Source of the DNA: Proteocatella sp041738345
Lineage (GTDB): Bacteria; Bacillota; Clostridia; Peptostreptococcales; Filifactoraceae
Assembly: GCA_041738345.1 (NCBI GenBank)
Contig: JBGSPX010000006.1
Span: forward strand, 1-64,000
DNA: 64,000 bases
Direction of reading: 5' to 3'
Shown: positions 1 to 8,599 of the stretch, piece after piece
Position numbering within the stretch: the stretch's first letter is position 1
How the letters are laid out: the number at the start of each line of letters is the position of its first letter
Position numbers and translations under genes: made by a program
Notes under the pieces: generated by a model
The model's database searches: none
What the model saw: only the letters and a program-made list of their open reading frames with translations
What the model was told of the DNA's origin: nothing

Positions 1-38
1 GTATTAATCTAGCAAATTATCAAATTCAAAGAACTTAA

Positions 39-175
39 CCAAAAATAAGCTTTGAATATGTACCCAACGATACTGGGGAATTAAAGCCTGTGAAGAGTCA
101 TATCAAATGGAAGTAGCTTATGCAAAACCAGACTCGCTGAATCAGGAAGGCAAAAACGAAAGTCGAAAGATATAA
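39..175 (+). mobile_element. possible decayed 3' end of a TnpB (IS200/IS605-type) gene
   Basis: No intact gene lies in the first 330 bases. Reading from about 39 gives a short open stretch containing GELKPVKSHIKWK and a stop at 114. Shifting frame at 113 continues as VAYAKPDSLNQEGKNESRKI and a stop at 173. The GELKPVE-like string followed by a basic Gln/Glu/Lys-rich tail recalls C-termini of clostridial TnpB proteins. I infer a frameshifted remnant, possibly including the 3' end that doubles as guide-RNA scaffold in these elements. This rests on memory of the family and on a short stretch, so certainty is low. No transposase catalytic region is visible. Confidence 0.3.
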
Positions 176-196
176 GTTTGCCACAGTATAAATGTC

Positions 197-216
197 TACA
201 TTTTGTTAGAAATGTA
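197..216. other. small perfect hairpin upstream of hydG
   Basis: TACATTT and AAATGTA form a perfect 7-bp inverted repeat around TGTTAG. It is not followed by a clean T-run. It lies between the possible TnpB remnant and hydG and could be an element end, an mRNA hairpin or an operator. I see no convincing hydG promoter in this stretch. Confidence 0.25.
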
Positions 217-331
217 TATATTTTTCGTATCGGTGAATATAAGGACATTAAAACTGAGAGACTTCAATTAGAAAACTATATAAAAACACTTGATAGAATT
301 CCAGTATAACTGGCAATTAATAGGAGGAAAT

Positions 332-1753
332 ATGTATAATTCAAAATCAAAAAACGCTACGGAATTTATTAGTCATCAGGAAATACTTAGGACTTTAGAA
401 TATGCGAAACAAAGATGTAATGATAAAAAGCTTATAGAAGAAATCCTAGAAAAAGCGGCAGATTTTAAGGGGCTTTCTCATCAAGAATTAGCCGTACTTT
501 TAATGGTAACGGATGATGAGGCAATTGGTAAAATTCATCAAACCGCAGCTAAAATAAAATCGCATATATATGGAAACCGAATCGTTATGTTTGCACCACT
601 ATATCTATCAAATTATTGCGTAAATGAATGTAAATATTGTGGATACCATTATTCAAATTGTAATATGCAGCGAAAAAAACTTACACAGGAAGAAATTACA
701 AGGGAAGTAATTGCGCTTCAAGATATGGGACACAAACGCCTTGCATTAGAGCTTGGGGAAGACCCTCAAAACAATCCACTCGAATATCTTTTAGAAAGTA
801 TAGAAACCATATATTCTATAAAACATAAGAATGGAGCGATAAGAAGGGTCAATGTAAATATAGCCGCAGCTTCGGTAGAAGATTACAAAAAACTTAAAGA
901 TGCAGGCATTGGAACTTATATATTATTCCAAGAAACCTACAATAAAACTACTTACGAGGATATGCATCCTAAAGGCCCTAAGCATAATTATGCATATCAT
1001 ACTGAAGCTATGGATAGAGCGATGGAAGCAGGGATTGACGATGTGGGAATCGGCGTATTGTTAGGACTGCATGAAGATTATCTATACGACTGCGTAGGAA
1101 TGATGCTTCATGTAAAACATTTAGAAGATACTTTTGGCGTAGGCCCACATACTATGAGTTTCCCAAGAATAAGGGCGGCAAGTGAAGTTGAACTTTCAAA
1201 GTACAAAGGTATAACTGATGAAAAATTTAATACGCTAGTAGCGATATTTAGACTGGCGGTACCATATACTGGAATAATAATATCTACAAGAGAAACTATG
1301 GAAAATAGAGAACAGCTTTTAAAATTAGGGGTGTCACAGCTTAGCGGCGGGTCATGCACAGGTGTAGGTGGATATGATGAACTTGCAAAATCGCAAAAAC
1401 AAAACACTTCTCAATTTGATGTCGAGGATCATAGAAGTTTGGATGAGATAACTTTAGACCTTGCTAAAAATGGCTATATACCAAGCTTTTGTACAGCATG
1501 TTATAGAGAAGGTAGAACAGGGGATAGATTTATGCAGCTTGCCAAAGTAGGGCAAATAGGCAATGTCTGTCAACCAAATGCGCTTATGACGCTTCAAGAA
1601 TATCTTTCAGACTATGCCTCAGCAGAGACAAAGGCGCTTGGCGAAAGGGTAATAGAAGAGGCGGTTGAAAAAATTCCAAATGATGAGATGAAAGCAAAAA
1701 CTAAGACTTGGCTTTCACTAATAAAAGAAGGACAGCGAGATTTTAGAGTTTAG
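332..1753 (+). CDS. hydG: [FeFe]-hydrogenase maturation radical SAM enzyme HydG (tyrosine lyase)
   Basis: HydG cleaves tyrosine to p-cresol and a dehydroglycine fragment that yields CO and cyanide, delivered as an Fe(CO)(CN) unit for the H-cluster of [FeFe]-hydrogenase. The radical SAM motif CX3CX2C is at Cys96, Cys100 and Cys103. The second, C-terminal cluster motif CX2CX22C is at Cys387, Cys390 and Cys413, which separates HydG from ThiH and HydE. The ATG at 332 is chosen because AGGAGG sits at 322-327; a TTG 14 codons upstream has no such site. Length (473 aa) fits the family. The gene is 12 bases ahead of hydF, so they are probably co-transcribed. HydE is not in the window. Confidence 0.95.
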   Translation: MYNSKSKNATEFISHQEILRTLEYAKQRCNDKKLIEEILEKAADFKGLSHQELAVLLMVTDDEAIGKIHQTAAKIKSHIYGNRIVMFAPLYLSNYCVNECKYCGYHYSNCNMQRKKLTQEEITREVIALQDMGHKRLALELGEDPQNNPLEYLLESIETIYSIKHKNGAIRRVNVNIAAASVEDYKKLKDAGIGTYILFQETYNKTTYEDMHPKGPKHNYAYHTEAMDRAMEAGIDDVGIGVLLGLHEDYLYDCVGMMLHVKHLEDTFGVGPHTMSFPRIRAASEVELSKYKGITDEKFNTLVAIFRLAVPYTGIIISTRETMENREQLLKLGVSQLSGGSCTGVGGYDELAKSQKQNTSQFDVEDHRSLDEITLDLAKNGYIPSFCTACYREGRTGDRFMQLAKVGQIGNVCQPNALMTLQEYLSDYASAETKALGERVIEEAVEKIPNDEMKAKTKTWLSLIKEGQRDFRV

Positions 1754-1765
1754 AAAGGACGAAAT

Positions 1766-3031
1766 ATGGCAGTAAATGAATTAAATCAAACCCCTAATGC
1801 GACAAGACTTCACATAGCTATTTTTGGAAAACGAAATAGTGGCAAATCATCCCTTATAAATTCACTCTCAAACCAAGCCGTAGCACTTGTAAGTGATGTG
1901 GCAGGAACTACTACAGACCCTGTGTATAGACCTATAGAAATAAATCCGATAGGCCCATGTGTATTAATAGATACAGCAGGCTTTGATGATGAAGGTACTT
2001 TAGGTCAAATGAGAGTGGAAAAGAGCAAAGAAGTAATAAATAAAACTGATATGGCAGTGCTTGTAATTTCCGCAGAAGACAGCACTTTTTCTCAAACTAG
2101 CTCAGAAAACTCCAAAAATCAAGCTTATCAAAAAGACTATGCGGAAGAATTAGAGTGGTTAAGTCTACTAGACTCTAAAAAAATACCTACACTTTTAGTA
2201 ATAAATAAATCAGATTTGATTAACAAAATGGCAATGGAAAATCTAAGCAGTAAAATTCCAGAACCGCTAAAACTACTTCCCAAAATAGAAGTGAGCGCTA
2301 AAGAGGCATATAATATAGATAATTTAAAACAGCATATCATAGACCTTGCGCCCAAGGACTTTGAACTTGAGTCTATAACAAATCACCTTATAAATAAAGG
2401 CGACCATGTACTTTTAGTAGCACCTCAGGATATTCAAGCGCCTAAAGGAAGACTGATTTTACCACAGGTGCAGACTATAAGAGATTTGCTTGATAATAAA
2501 GCGGTGGTGACGGTTATAACGACGGATAAACTAAAAGAAACACTAATGCTTTTCAAAAATCCACCTAAATTAATCATAACGGATTCTCAGGTATTTGCAG
2601 AGGTCAAAAAACTCTGCCCCAAAGAGTCAAAGCTAACTTCATTTTCGGTATTAATGGCAAGATATAAGGGCGATATAGATACCTTTGTAGAGGGGGCAGG
2701 CTCAATAGATTCACTTAATGAAAATAGCCACATACTAATCTTAGAAGCGTGTAGTCACAATCCTTTAGATGGTGATATAGGAAGAATTAAAATTCCAAAT
2801 ATGCTCAAAAAGCGTTTTGGAGAAAATATAAATTTGACTTGGAAAAGTGGAAATGATATACCAAAGGACATGAGTCCCTACGACTTAGTAATTCACTGTG
2901 GAGGATGTATGCTAAACCGTAAAAATGTACTCTCAAGAATTTCTCTGTGTCAGCAAGAAAATGTGCCAGTTACTAACTATGGCGTATTTATAGCTCATAT
3001 GAGTGGAATATTGGAAGATGTTGTTTATTAA
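1766..3031 (+). CDS. hydF: [FeFe]-hydrogenase maturation GTPase HydF
   Basis: HydF is the GTPase scaffold on which the 2Fe precursor of the H-cluster is completed before transfer to apo-hydrogenase. The N-terminal Era-like GTPase domain shows the P-loop GKRNSGKS at residues 21-28 and a DTAG switch motif. The C-terminal cluster-binding motif is visible as Cys329-x-His331 and, 45 residues on, His377-Cys378-x-x-Cys381, matching the family pattern CxH...HCxxC. The 421-aa length is normal. It follows hydG closely with an AAGGACG ribosome site, so the two maturases form a small operon. Hydrogenase structural genes are not in the window. Confidence 0.95.
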   Translation: MAVNELNQTPNATRLHIAIFGKRNSGKSSLINSLSNQAVALVSDVAGTTTDPVYRPIEINPIGPCVLIDTAGFDDEGTLGQMRVEKSKEVINKTDMAVLVISAEDSTFSQTSSENSKNQAYQKDYAEELEWLSLLDSKKIPTLLVINKSDLINKMAMENLSSKIPEPLKLLPKIEVSAKEAYNIDNLKQHIIDLAPKDFELESITNHLINKGDHVLLVAPQDIQAPKGRLILPQVQTIRDLLDNKAVVTVITTDKLKETLMLFKNPPKLIITDSQVFAEVKKLCPKESKLTSFSVLMARYKGDIDTFVEGAGSIDSLNENSHILILEACSHNPLDGDIGRIKIPNMLKKRFGENINLTWKSGNDIPKDMSPYDLVIHCGGCMLNRKNVLSRISLCQQENVPVTNYGVFIAHMSGILEDVVY

Positions 3032-3039
3032 AAAATATA

Positions 3040-3082
3040 AAAACTGCGCGCTTTAGAGAAAATCTATTGTACGCAGTTTTTT
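3040..3082 (+). terminator. probable intrinsic terminator of hydGF
   Basis: AAAACTGCG (3040-3048) pairs with CGCAGTTTT (3072-3080), followed by more T. The loop is long (23 nt), so strength is uncertain. Confidence 0.5.
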
Positions 3083-3098
3083 AGTTTTAAAAGAATTA

Positions 3099-3125
3099 TT
3101 AACACAGGAAAATCTGTGATATACT
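3099..3125 (+). promoter_or_regulatory. weak candidate promoter of the GGDEF-EAL gene
   Basis: TTAACA (3099-3104) and TATACT (3120-3125) are separated by only 15 bases, shorter than the usual 17. The position is right for the gene starting at 3191. Confidence 0.3.
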
Positions 3126-3190
3126 TATAGTAGTGGGTAAAAATAGATTAGAAAGATTAATTTTTATAATAAATTTAGGATGGTTTACTT

Positions 3191-5767
3191 ATGATAAGAA
3201 GATATTCTATAGGCAAGAAATTAGCAGTAGCTATTTTAATAGGTTTTTTAATACCGTATATTTTGGGAACAATCTATGTAAAAAGTACCATGGAGACATG
3301 GTTATACAAAAATAATATAGCCCAAAACCAAATAATGCTCACTCAAACGGCGAAGCTAGTAGATGAAGCTATCTTAAAGAATGTGGGAAATTTGACTCAC
3401 ACAATAGCATCAGATACAAGGTGGAAGAGCTTGGATGGATTAAGAAACTATGTGGATTTTGAGTCCCAAGATATGCCAATAATGAAAGACAATATTTCTA
3501 AAAGAGAAGAAGAATTAACGCATATTCTAAAAGGGATTGTGGAGAACTATGAAAACATATCCTTTATATCTATTGGAACGGCGTATGGAGGTTATACTGA
3601 ATACCCGAGCATAGACATATCTGAAAATTATGACCCAAGAGAAAGACCTTGGTATAAAAATGCATTAAAAAGTGATCAGGCAGTTATATCAGAGCCTTAT
3701 GTTTCAAAAATAACTGAGGATTTGGTTGTCAGTATAAGTCATAAAATAGAAGAATATAATGAAATAATAGGGGTATTTTCGGTAAATATAAAGCTAGATT
3801 CACTTATGGAAAATATAAATAGACTTGAGTATGGGGATACGGGATATATTGTTATACTAAGTCCAGATAATTTATTTATAAATGCACCCCAAGACAAAAC
3901 GCTAGTAACTCAAAAAGTAGATGAACAATCATCGTTATACAAGACGATTATTTCAAATCCCAATAAGGATTTTTATGAGATAGAAGTAGACGGAAATACT
4001 AAAATCGCAAATATGTACATATCTTCATATAGCGGTTGGAAATACATTTCGGTAATAGACAAGAAAGAGGTACTTTCAAAGGCGAACACTACAGTAAATA
4101 CATTAACTGTAGTGTATCTTGCAACCACTATTATAGCGTTAATGGTACTAATATTCTTTTCAAGGAAAATCAGTAGGCCAATACTTGATATTTCAAATGC
4201 AATAAATAATATGGCTTCGTTTAATTTTGAGTCATATCAGGTTAAAAATCTAGATATATACACTTCGAGAAATGATGAGGTGGGAGAGATTGCAACCGCA
4301 TTAAATAATATGCAATCTAGCTTTTTAGAGCTTAAGAACAGCATGTTGGATATGGATGAGCAGATAAGAAAAATTGATGTTGCAGAAGGTGAAAAATATA
4401 ATTTAAAACTTTCTCATAAGAATCCATTTAGAGGGGTTGCAAGTTCGATAAATGAACTTTTGAATCAAGTATACACCTATAAAGAAAAAATAAATTTTAT
4501 GGCGCAAAATGATCCAATGACAAATCTTCCAAATCGAAGAGCATTTAATGAAAGACTTATAAATTCACTTAAAAGTGGAAGCACAGGTGGTGTGATTTTA
4601 TTTGATATAGATAATTTCAAAGGGATAAATGATACACTAGGGCATCTGTTTGGAGATGAGGTGCTTAAAGAAGTTTCTACAAGATTAAAATACTTTTCAG
4701 CCGAAAATGTTTTTCTTTCAAGATTTGGGGGGGATGAATTTTTAATACTTTATGAATGTAAAGAAGATGCTGACGAAATAATTAATTTTATATTAAATAT
4801 TTTTGTAATTATGGAAGAAGATCTTACTATTGATGGAAACAAACTTAAAATTGAATTTAGTATGGGGATATCTACTTTTCCTAAAGACAGTAGTGATATG
4901 GATGAGCTTATAAGATATGCAGATTTAGCGATGTATTCTATAAAAAATACAAGTAAAAATAATTATGCATTTTTTAATGCCAATATGTCAAAAGACCTTA
5001 ACAAAAAACTTGAAATAAGAGAAATTCTATTAGAAGCTATAGAAAAAGAGGAATTCAAAGTACTTTACCAGCCTCAAGTAGAGATAATCAGTGGAGAAAT
5101 TAAAGGCTACGAAGGATTATTAAGACTAAAGAATCATAACATACCGACAGGGTTGTTTATAGAAGTAGCAGAAGAAAATGGGCTGATAATACCTATTGGA
5201 AGAATTGTAACTAAGCTTATTATAGAGCAGATGGCTTTTTGGAGACGAAAAGGGTATATTTTAAAACCAGTATCCATAAATTTTTCGGCAATGCAAATTC
5301 ATGATTCGAACTACCAAAGTTATTTAATGGGATTATTAAAGGAAAATGATATAGATCCCAAACTAATCGTGATAGAGATAACTGAGGGCGTATTTCTAGA
5401 TCATAAAGATACGACGATATACCTTCTAAATGAACTTAGGGCGAAGGGGATAAAAATTGCGATAGATGACTTTGGGACAGGGTTTTCGTCTTTAAGTTAT
5501 ATAACTTCACTTCCTATAGATACAATAAAGTTTGATAGAATGCTTAGTCTTAGATTTTTAGAACATGAGGATATAGGAGTTGTAAAAAGCTTGGTATCTT
5601 TAGCACACAGTTTAAATCTAAAGGTTGTAGCAGAAGGGATTGAAGATGAGATGCAAGTCAAAAAACTGCGTGAAGCAGAATGCGATTTGATTCAAGGATA
5701 TTATTACAGTAGACCTCTAGAATCTGAGGCTGTGGAGGAAAGTTATTACAAGGTATATGTTAACTAA
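3191..5767 (+). CDS. membrane sensor with dCache, HAMP, GGDEF and EAL domains (bifunctional c-di-GMP enzyme)
   Basis: The 858-aa protein has an N-terminal membrane segment (about 10-32), an extracellular dCache-type sensor (about 35-300), a second membrane segment (about 305-328), a HAMP region, a GGDEF domain and an EAL domain. GGDEF is intact at 513-517 (RFGGDEF). The inhibitory RxxD site is absent; SAEN occupies that region. In the EAL domain E641 of EGL, the Asn of SINFS, the Glu of EITE, the DDFG pair near 759-760, the Lys of IKFD and the AEG Glu are all present, so a phosphodiesterase is expected. Both synthesis and breakdown of c-di-GMP are therefore possible. It stands alone, with a terminator on both sides. 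Confidence 0.9.
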   Translation: MIRRYSIGKKLAVAILIGFLIPYILGTIYVKSTMETWLYKNNIAQNQIMLTQTAKLVDEAILKNVGNLTHTIASDTRWKSLDGLRNYVDFESQDMPIMKDNISKREEELTHILKGIVENYENISFISIGTAYGGYTEYPSIDISENYDPRERPWYKNALKSDQAVISEPYVSKITEDLVVSISHKIEEYNEIIGVFSVNIKLDSLMENINRLEYGDTGYIVILSPDNLFINAPQDKTLVTQKVDEQSSLYKTIISNPNKDFYEIEVDGNTKIANMYISSYSGWKYISVIDKKEVLSKANTTVNTLTVVYLATTIIALMVLIFFSRKISRPILDISNAINNMASFNFESYQVKNLDIYTSRNDEVGEIATALNNMQSSFLELKNSMLDMDEQIRKIDVAEGEKYNLKLSHKNPFRGVASSINELLNQVYTYKEKINFMAQNDPMTNLPNRRAFNERLINSLKSGSTGGVILFDIDNFKGINDTLGHLFGDEVLKEVSTRLKYFSAENVFLSRFGGDEFLILYECKEDADEIINFILNIFVIMEEDLTIDGNKLKIEFSMGISTFPKDSSDMDELIRYADLAMYSIKNTSKNNYAFFNANMSKDLNKKLEIREILLEAIEKEEFKVLYQPQVEIISGEIKGYEGLLRLKNHNIPTGLFIEVAEENGLIIPIGRIVTKLIIEQMAFWRRKGYILKPVSINFSAMQIHDSNYQSYLMGLLKENDIDPKLIVIEITEGVFLDHKDTTIYLLNELRAKGIKIAIDDFGTGFSSLSYITSLPIDTIKFDRMLSLRFLEHEDIGVVKSLVSLAHSLNLKVVAEGIEDEMQVKKLREAECDLIQGYYYSRPLESEAVEESYYKVYVN

Positions 5768-5775
5768 AATTGCAA

Positions 5776-5824
5776 AAAAGCTGCAACACATAAAATCCAA
5801 CGATTTAGTGTGAGGCAGCTTTTT
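5776..5824. terminator. bidirectional terminator between convergent genes
   Basis: AAAAGCTGC (5777-5785) pairs with GCAGCTTTT (5816-5824), extended by an inner CAC/GTG pairing. Poly-A on the left and poly-T on the right let it serve both the GGDEF-EAL gene and the converging XRE-cupin gene, whose stop codon overlaps it. Confidence 0.75.
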
Positions 5825-6377
5825 ACTGATTATAGTAAATTATAGAGTGCAAAGTACATAAAGAATCAGATTCATTTTGATAAGTATGAAATTTATCTGC
5901 CAAGAACTTTATAGAATCGCCCTCTCTTAGTATATAATTATCATTTTCGATTATTAGCTTAAATTCACCTTTGCATACATATATGTATTCTTCAACACCA
6001 TTTTCATGAGGCTCTGATTCATGGAGACAGCCAGATACCAAATCTACCACAAGTACTTCGAAATTTTTCTGATGATCAAATGTAAAGGTAGGAAATACAT
6101 TGTACTTATCATTATTTTCACTTATGGGTGGTATTTCATTTTTTTTGACGAGAATTAGTTCTGCAGGGTCTTCTTCAAATAGAGATGTAGATGAAATATG
6201 AAGACCATTTGCTATTTTCCATAGTGTAGAGATAGATGGATTGGTCTCACCTCTTTCAATTTGACCTATCATTCCTTTACTCACACCAGTCATTTCAGCA
6301 ACTTTTTCAAGGCTTAAACCTTTGCTTTTTCGATATTTATTAAGATTATTTCCGATAATTTTATTTATATTGTCCAA
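5823..6377 (-). CDS. XRE-family regulator with C-terminal cupin domain
   Basis: The 184-aa protein carries an N-terminal XRE helix-turn-helix (about 14-66, with VAEMTGVSKGMIGQIERG) and a C-terminal cupin_2 fold (about 100-180, with HENGVEEYIYVCKGE). This architecture is common in one-component regulators that sense a small molecule in the cupin and control an adjacent transport or catabolic gene. It is divergent from the amino-acid permease at 6614 with 236 bases between, so it most likely controls that gene and itself. The promoter on this strand overlaps a palindrome (see 6424-6456). The effector cannot be read from the sequence. Confidence 0.85.
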   Translation of the reverse strand: MDNINKIIGNNLNKYRKSKGLSLEKVAEMTGVSKGMIGQIERGETNPSISTLWKIANGLHISSTSLFEEDPAELILVKKNEIPPISENNDKYNVFPTFTFDHQKNFEVLVVDLVSGCLHESEPHENGVEEYIYVCKGEFKLIIENDNYILREGDSIKFLADKFHTYQNESDSLCTLHSIIYYNQ

Positions 6378-6423
6378 ATAAATCCCCCTGTCTTTTTATA
6401 AATAATTTTAGATTCTCCCATTA

Positions 6424-6456
6424 GATAATTTTATCACAAATATATAATTTTCTCAA
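6424..6456 (-). promoter_or_regulatory. promoter of the XRE-cupin gene with palindrome over the -10
   Basis: On the minus strand TTGAGA (6451-6456) is 17 bp from TAAAAT (6428-6433). The palindrome GATAATTTTATC (6424-6435) covers the -10 and is a candidate autoregulatory operator. Confidence 0.5.
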
Positions 6457-6499
6457 TTGCTTTAATTAAGAAAACGTATTCAATTTTTAGAAAAAAATA

Positions 6500-6529
6500 T
6501 TGTACAGTATATTACACACATGATATAAT
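6500..6529 (+). promoter_or_regulatory. promoter of the amino-acid permease gene
   Basis: TTGTAC (6500-6505), an 18-bp spacer and TATAAT (6524-6529) preceded by TG at -15/-14 form a good extended -10 promoter. Confidence 0.6.
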
Positions 6530-6542
6530 ATACTGCGCTAAT

Positions 6543-6558
6543 GTATAATATTTTATAC
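6543..6558. promoter_or_regulatory. candidate operator downstream of the permease promoter
   Basis: GTATAA-TATT-TTATAC is a perfect inverted repeat just after the expected transcription start. The position suits repression by the divergent XRE-cupin regulator. Its sequence differs from the palindrome at 6424-6435, so one protein binding both is unproven. Confidence 0.4.
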
Positions 6559-6613
6559 GAAAGTGCAATATAATGCAAATAAAAAATGCAAACAATATTA
6601 AAAGGAGAATAAA

Positions 6614-7987
6614 ATGGCAGAAATAGCACAAAAATTAAACAAGCAGACTTCAGCTGAAAGTAAATCCGCATCAAAAGAGCTTGAAAAAACGCTGGGACTA
6701 GTACCGGCATTAGCTATAGTTGTAGGAATAACAATTGGTTCAGGAGTATTTTTTAAGCCAACAGCAGTATTTACAGCAACAGGAGCACCAGGACTAGGGT
6801 TATTAGCTTGGTTTATAGGTGGAGTAATAACTATATGTGGAGGGCTTACAGTAGCGGAAATAGCAGCAGCTATACCAAAAACTGGAGGTATGATGACATA
6901 TATAGAAGAAACGTATGGTGAGTTAGCAGCATTTTTACTTGGATGGGCACAGACAATAATTTATTTCCCAGCAACCGTAGCGGCATTATCAATAATTCTT
7001 GCAACTCAAGCTGTGTCACTTTTAGGATTAACAGATTCAGCGATAACTCCAATAGCTATAGCAACTGTAGCGTTTTTAGTAATTATGAACTTTTTTGGAT
7101 CGAAAACAGGTGGCGCAATTCAGACAATAGCAACTGTAGGAAAACTTGTACCACTTGTAGCAATAATTGCAGTAGGATTAATGAATGACAATGCTAGCGT
7201 AGCAAGACTTATGCCTCTTACATCACCAGATCATCCGGTAGTTACAGGGCTTGGAGCTGCGCTTATAGGAATAATGTTTGCATATGATGGATGGATGAAC
7301 GTAGGTGCAATTGCAGGAGAAATGAAAAATCCAGGGAAAGATCTTCCAAAGGCAATAGTAGGTGGACTTTCATTAGTTATGGGTATATATATAATAATCA
7401 ATATAGCATATCTATTTGTACTTCCAGCTTCAGAACTTGCAGCCACAGCTACTCCAGCAGCAGATGTAGCGACAATAATATTTGGAGCAAACGGTGGAAA
7501 AATAATAACAATCGGTATTTTAGTATCGATATTTGGCGCAATAAATGGATATATAATGACAGGAACAAGAATTCCATATGCGATGGCATTAGAAAATAAG
7601 CTTCCATTTAGCAACTTTTTTGGGAAGCTTCATTCGAAATTCCAAACACCTGTAAACAGTGGAATATTTATGTTTGTTATGGCTGTGCTTATGACATTTT
7701 CAGGAAAATTTGACCAGCTTACAGATTTAGTTATGTTTGTAATTTGGATATTCTATACAATGACTTTTGGTTCAGTTTTTATATTAAGAAAAAAACAACC
7801 AGATTTAGTTAGACCATACAAAGTTCCATTTTATCCACTTGTTCCAATGATAGGGATTATTGGAGGAAGTTTTGTAGTTATAAATACTTTATTTACTCAA
7901 CCTGCAAATGCTGGAATTGGTTTAGCAATTACAGCGTTAGGATTGCCTATATATTTTGCAAGAAAAAGTAAATTTATTAAAAATTAA
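6614..7987 (+). CDS. APC-superfamily amino-acid permease
   Basis: The 457-aa integral membrane protein has about 12 hydrophobic segments after a hydrophilic 25-residue N-terminus. The first membrane helix carries the unwound GITIGSGVFFKP motif that binds the substrate backbone in APC transporters. The overall pattern is closest to the LAT/SteT type (amino-acid antiporters or exchangers); the specific substrate cannot be read. An AAGGAG site precedes the ATG. It is monocistronic, divergent from an XRE-cupin regulator, and ends at a bidirectional terminator. In an amino-acid fermenter it could import a fermented amino acid, which is inference. Confidence 0.85.
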   Translation: MAEIAQKLNKQTSAESKSASKELEKTLGLVPALAIVVGITIGSGVFFKPTAVFTATGAPGLGLLAWFIGGVITICGGLTVAEIAAAIPKTGGMMTYIEETYGELAAFLLGWAQTIIYFPATVAALSIILATQAVSLLGLTDSAITPIAIATVAFLVIMNFFGSKTGGAIQTIATVGKLVPLVAIIAVGLMNDNASVARLMPLTSPDHPVVTGLGAALIGIMFAYDGWMNVGAIAGEMKNPGKDLPKAIVGGLSLVMGIYIIINIAYLFVLPASELAATATPAADVATIIFGANGGKIITIGILVSIFGAINGYIMTGTRIPYAMALENKLPFSNFFGKLHSKFQTPVNSGIFMFVMAVLMTFSGKFDQLTDLVMFVIWIFYTMTFGSVFILRKKQPDLVRPYKVPFYPLVPMIGIIGGSFVVINTLFTQPANAGIGLAITALGLPIYFARKSKFIKN

Positions 7988-8011
7988 AAATTAAAATTTA
8001 AAAAAAATAAG

Positions 8012-8049
8012 AGGAAGTGTGCAGGATTTTAGGCAGGCTTCCTTTTTTA
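8012..8049. terminator. bidirectional terminator, permease / hemerythrin
   Basis: GGAAGTGTGC (8013-8022) pairs with GCAGGCTTCC (8033-8042) with one mismatch and a 10-nt loop, followed by TTTTTT. An A-run precedes it, giving a T-tail on the other strand. Confidence 0.75.
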
Positions 8050-8057
8050 TACAGCAT

Positions 8058-8453
8058 TTAGTAGATATGACTTATTTCCTTTATTATACAGTCTTCATTA
8101 AGCACGTGGTCGATAAGCCAATTTTTGGTAATGTCAAACAAATCTAGGAATACAGGAATCGGATTTTCAGAGGATTCTATACGGTGTTTAAATTCAAGAA
8201 CTTCTGATTGCATATGGCGATGAAGCGCTTTGTGTCTTTCGAGTCGTTCATAATCTATATCAGCTAAAAAAACTTCTTCAGTTATAAAGTGATACTTGGT
8301 ATAGCGTATAAGTTCTTCTAAAAGAGCATTTAAAAGATAGATGTTTTCTTCGATTAAAGCATTTTCGAGTTTGTTTACCATAGAAAATAATTCTTCATGT
8401 TGAGCATCTATTACAGCGATGCCAGTCTTGTAGTTATCTTTAAATTTTATCAT
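8058..8453 (-). CDS. bacteriohemerythrin
   Basis: A 131-aa four-helix di-iron protein that binds O2 reversibly. All the usual ligands are visible in order: His in AQHEELF, HxxxE (HFITE), HxxxH (HKALH) and HxxxxD (HVLNED). The ATG at 8453 is chosen because AGGTGAGG lies six bases before it; a longer reading from 8498 has no site. It is divergent from a gene whose product ends in the same domain. In anaerobes such proteins bind oxygen for scavenging or sensing. Which role applies here cannot be read, but the neighbourhood points to sensing. Confidence 0.92.
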   Translation of the reverse strand: MIKFKDNYKTGIAVIDAQHEELFSMVNKLENALIEENIYLLNALLEELIRYTKYHFITEEVFLADIDYERLERHKALHRHMQSEVLEFKHRIESSENPIPVFLDLFDITKNWLIDHVLNEDCIIKEISHIY

Positions 8454-8599
8454 AGAATACCTCACCTTTCTAAAACCTAACGATATCTTTATACCCAATT
8501 AGAAGTATTAATAACTTAAGTCAAAATTAAAATATGCTGAATTTAAAACTAAATATTTGGGTAAAAATAGTTTATAGGCTTAAAAAAGTGAGGGATATT

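Noticed and set aside
7231..7614. 127-aa antisense ORF opposite the amino-acid permease
   Set aside because: Composition is that of a complementary membrane-protein frame; the permease itself is complete and well supported.
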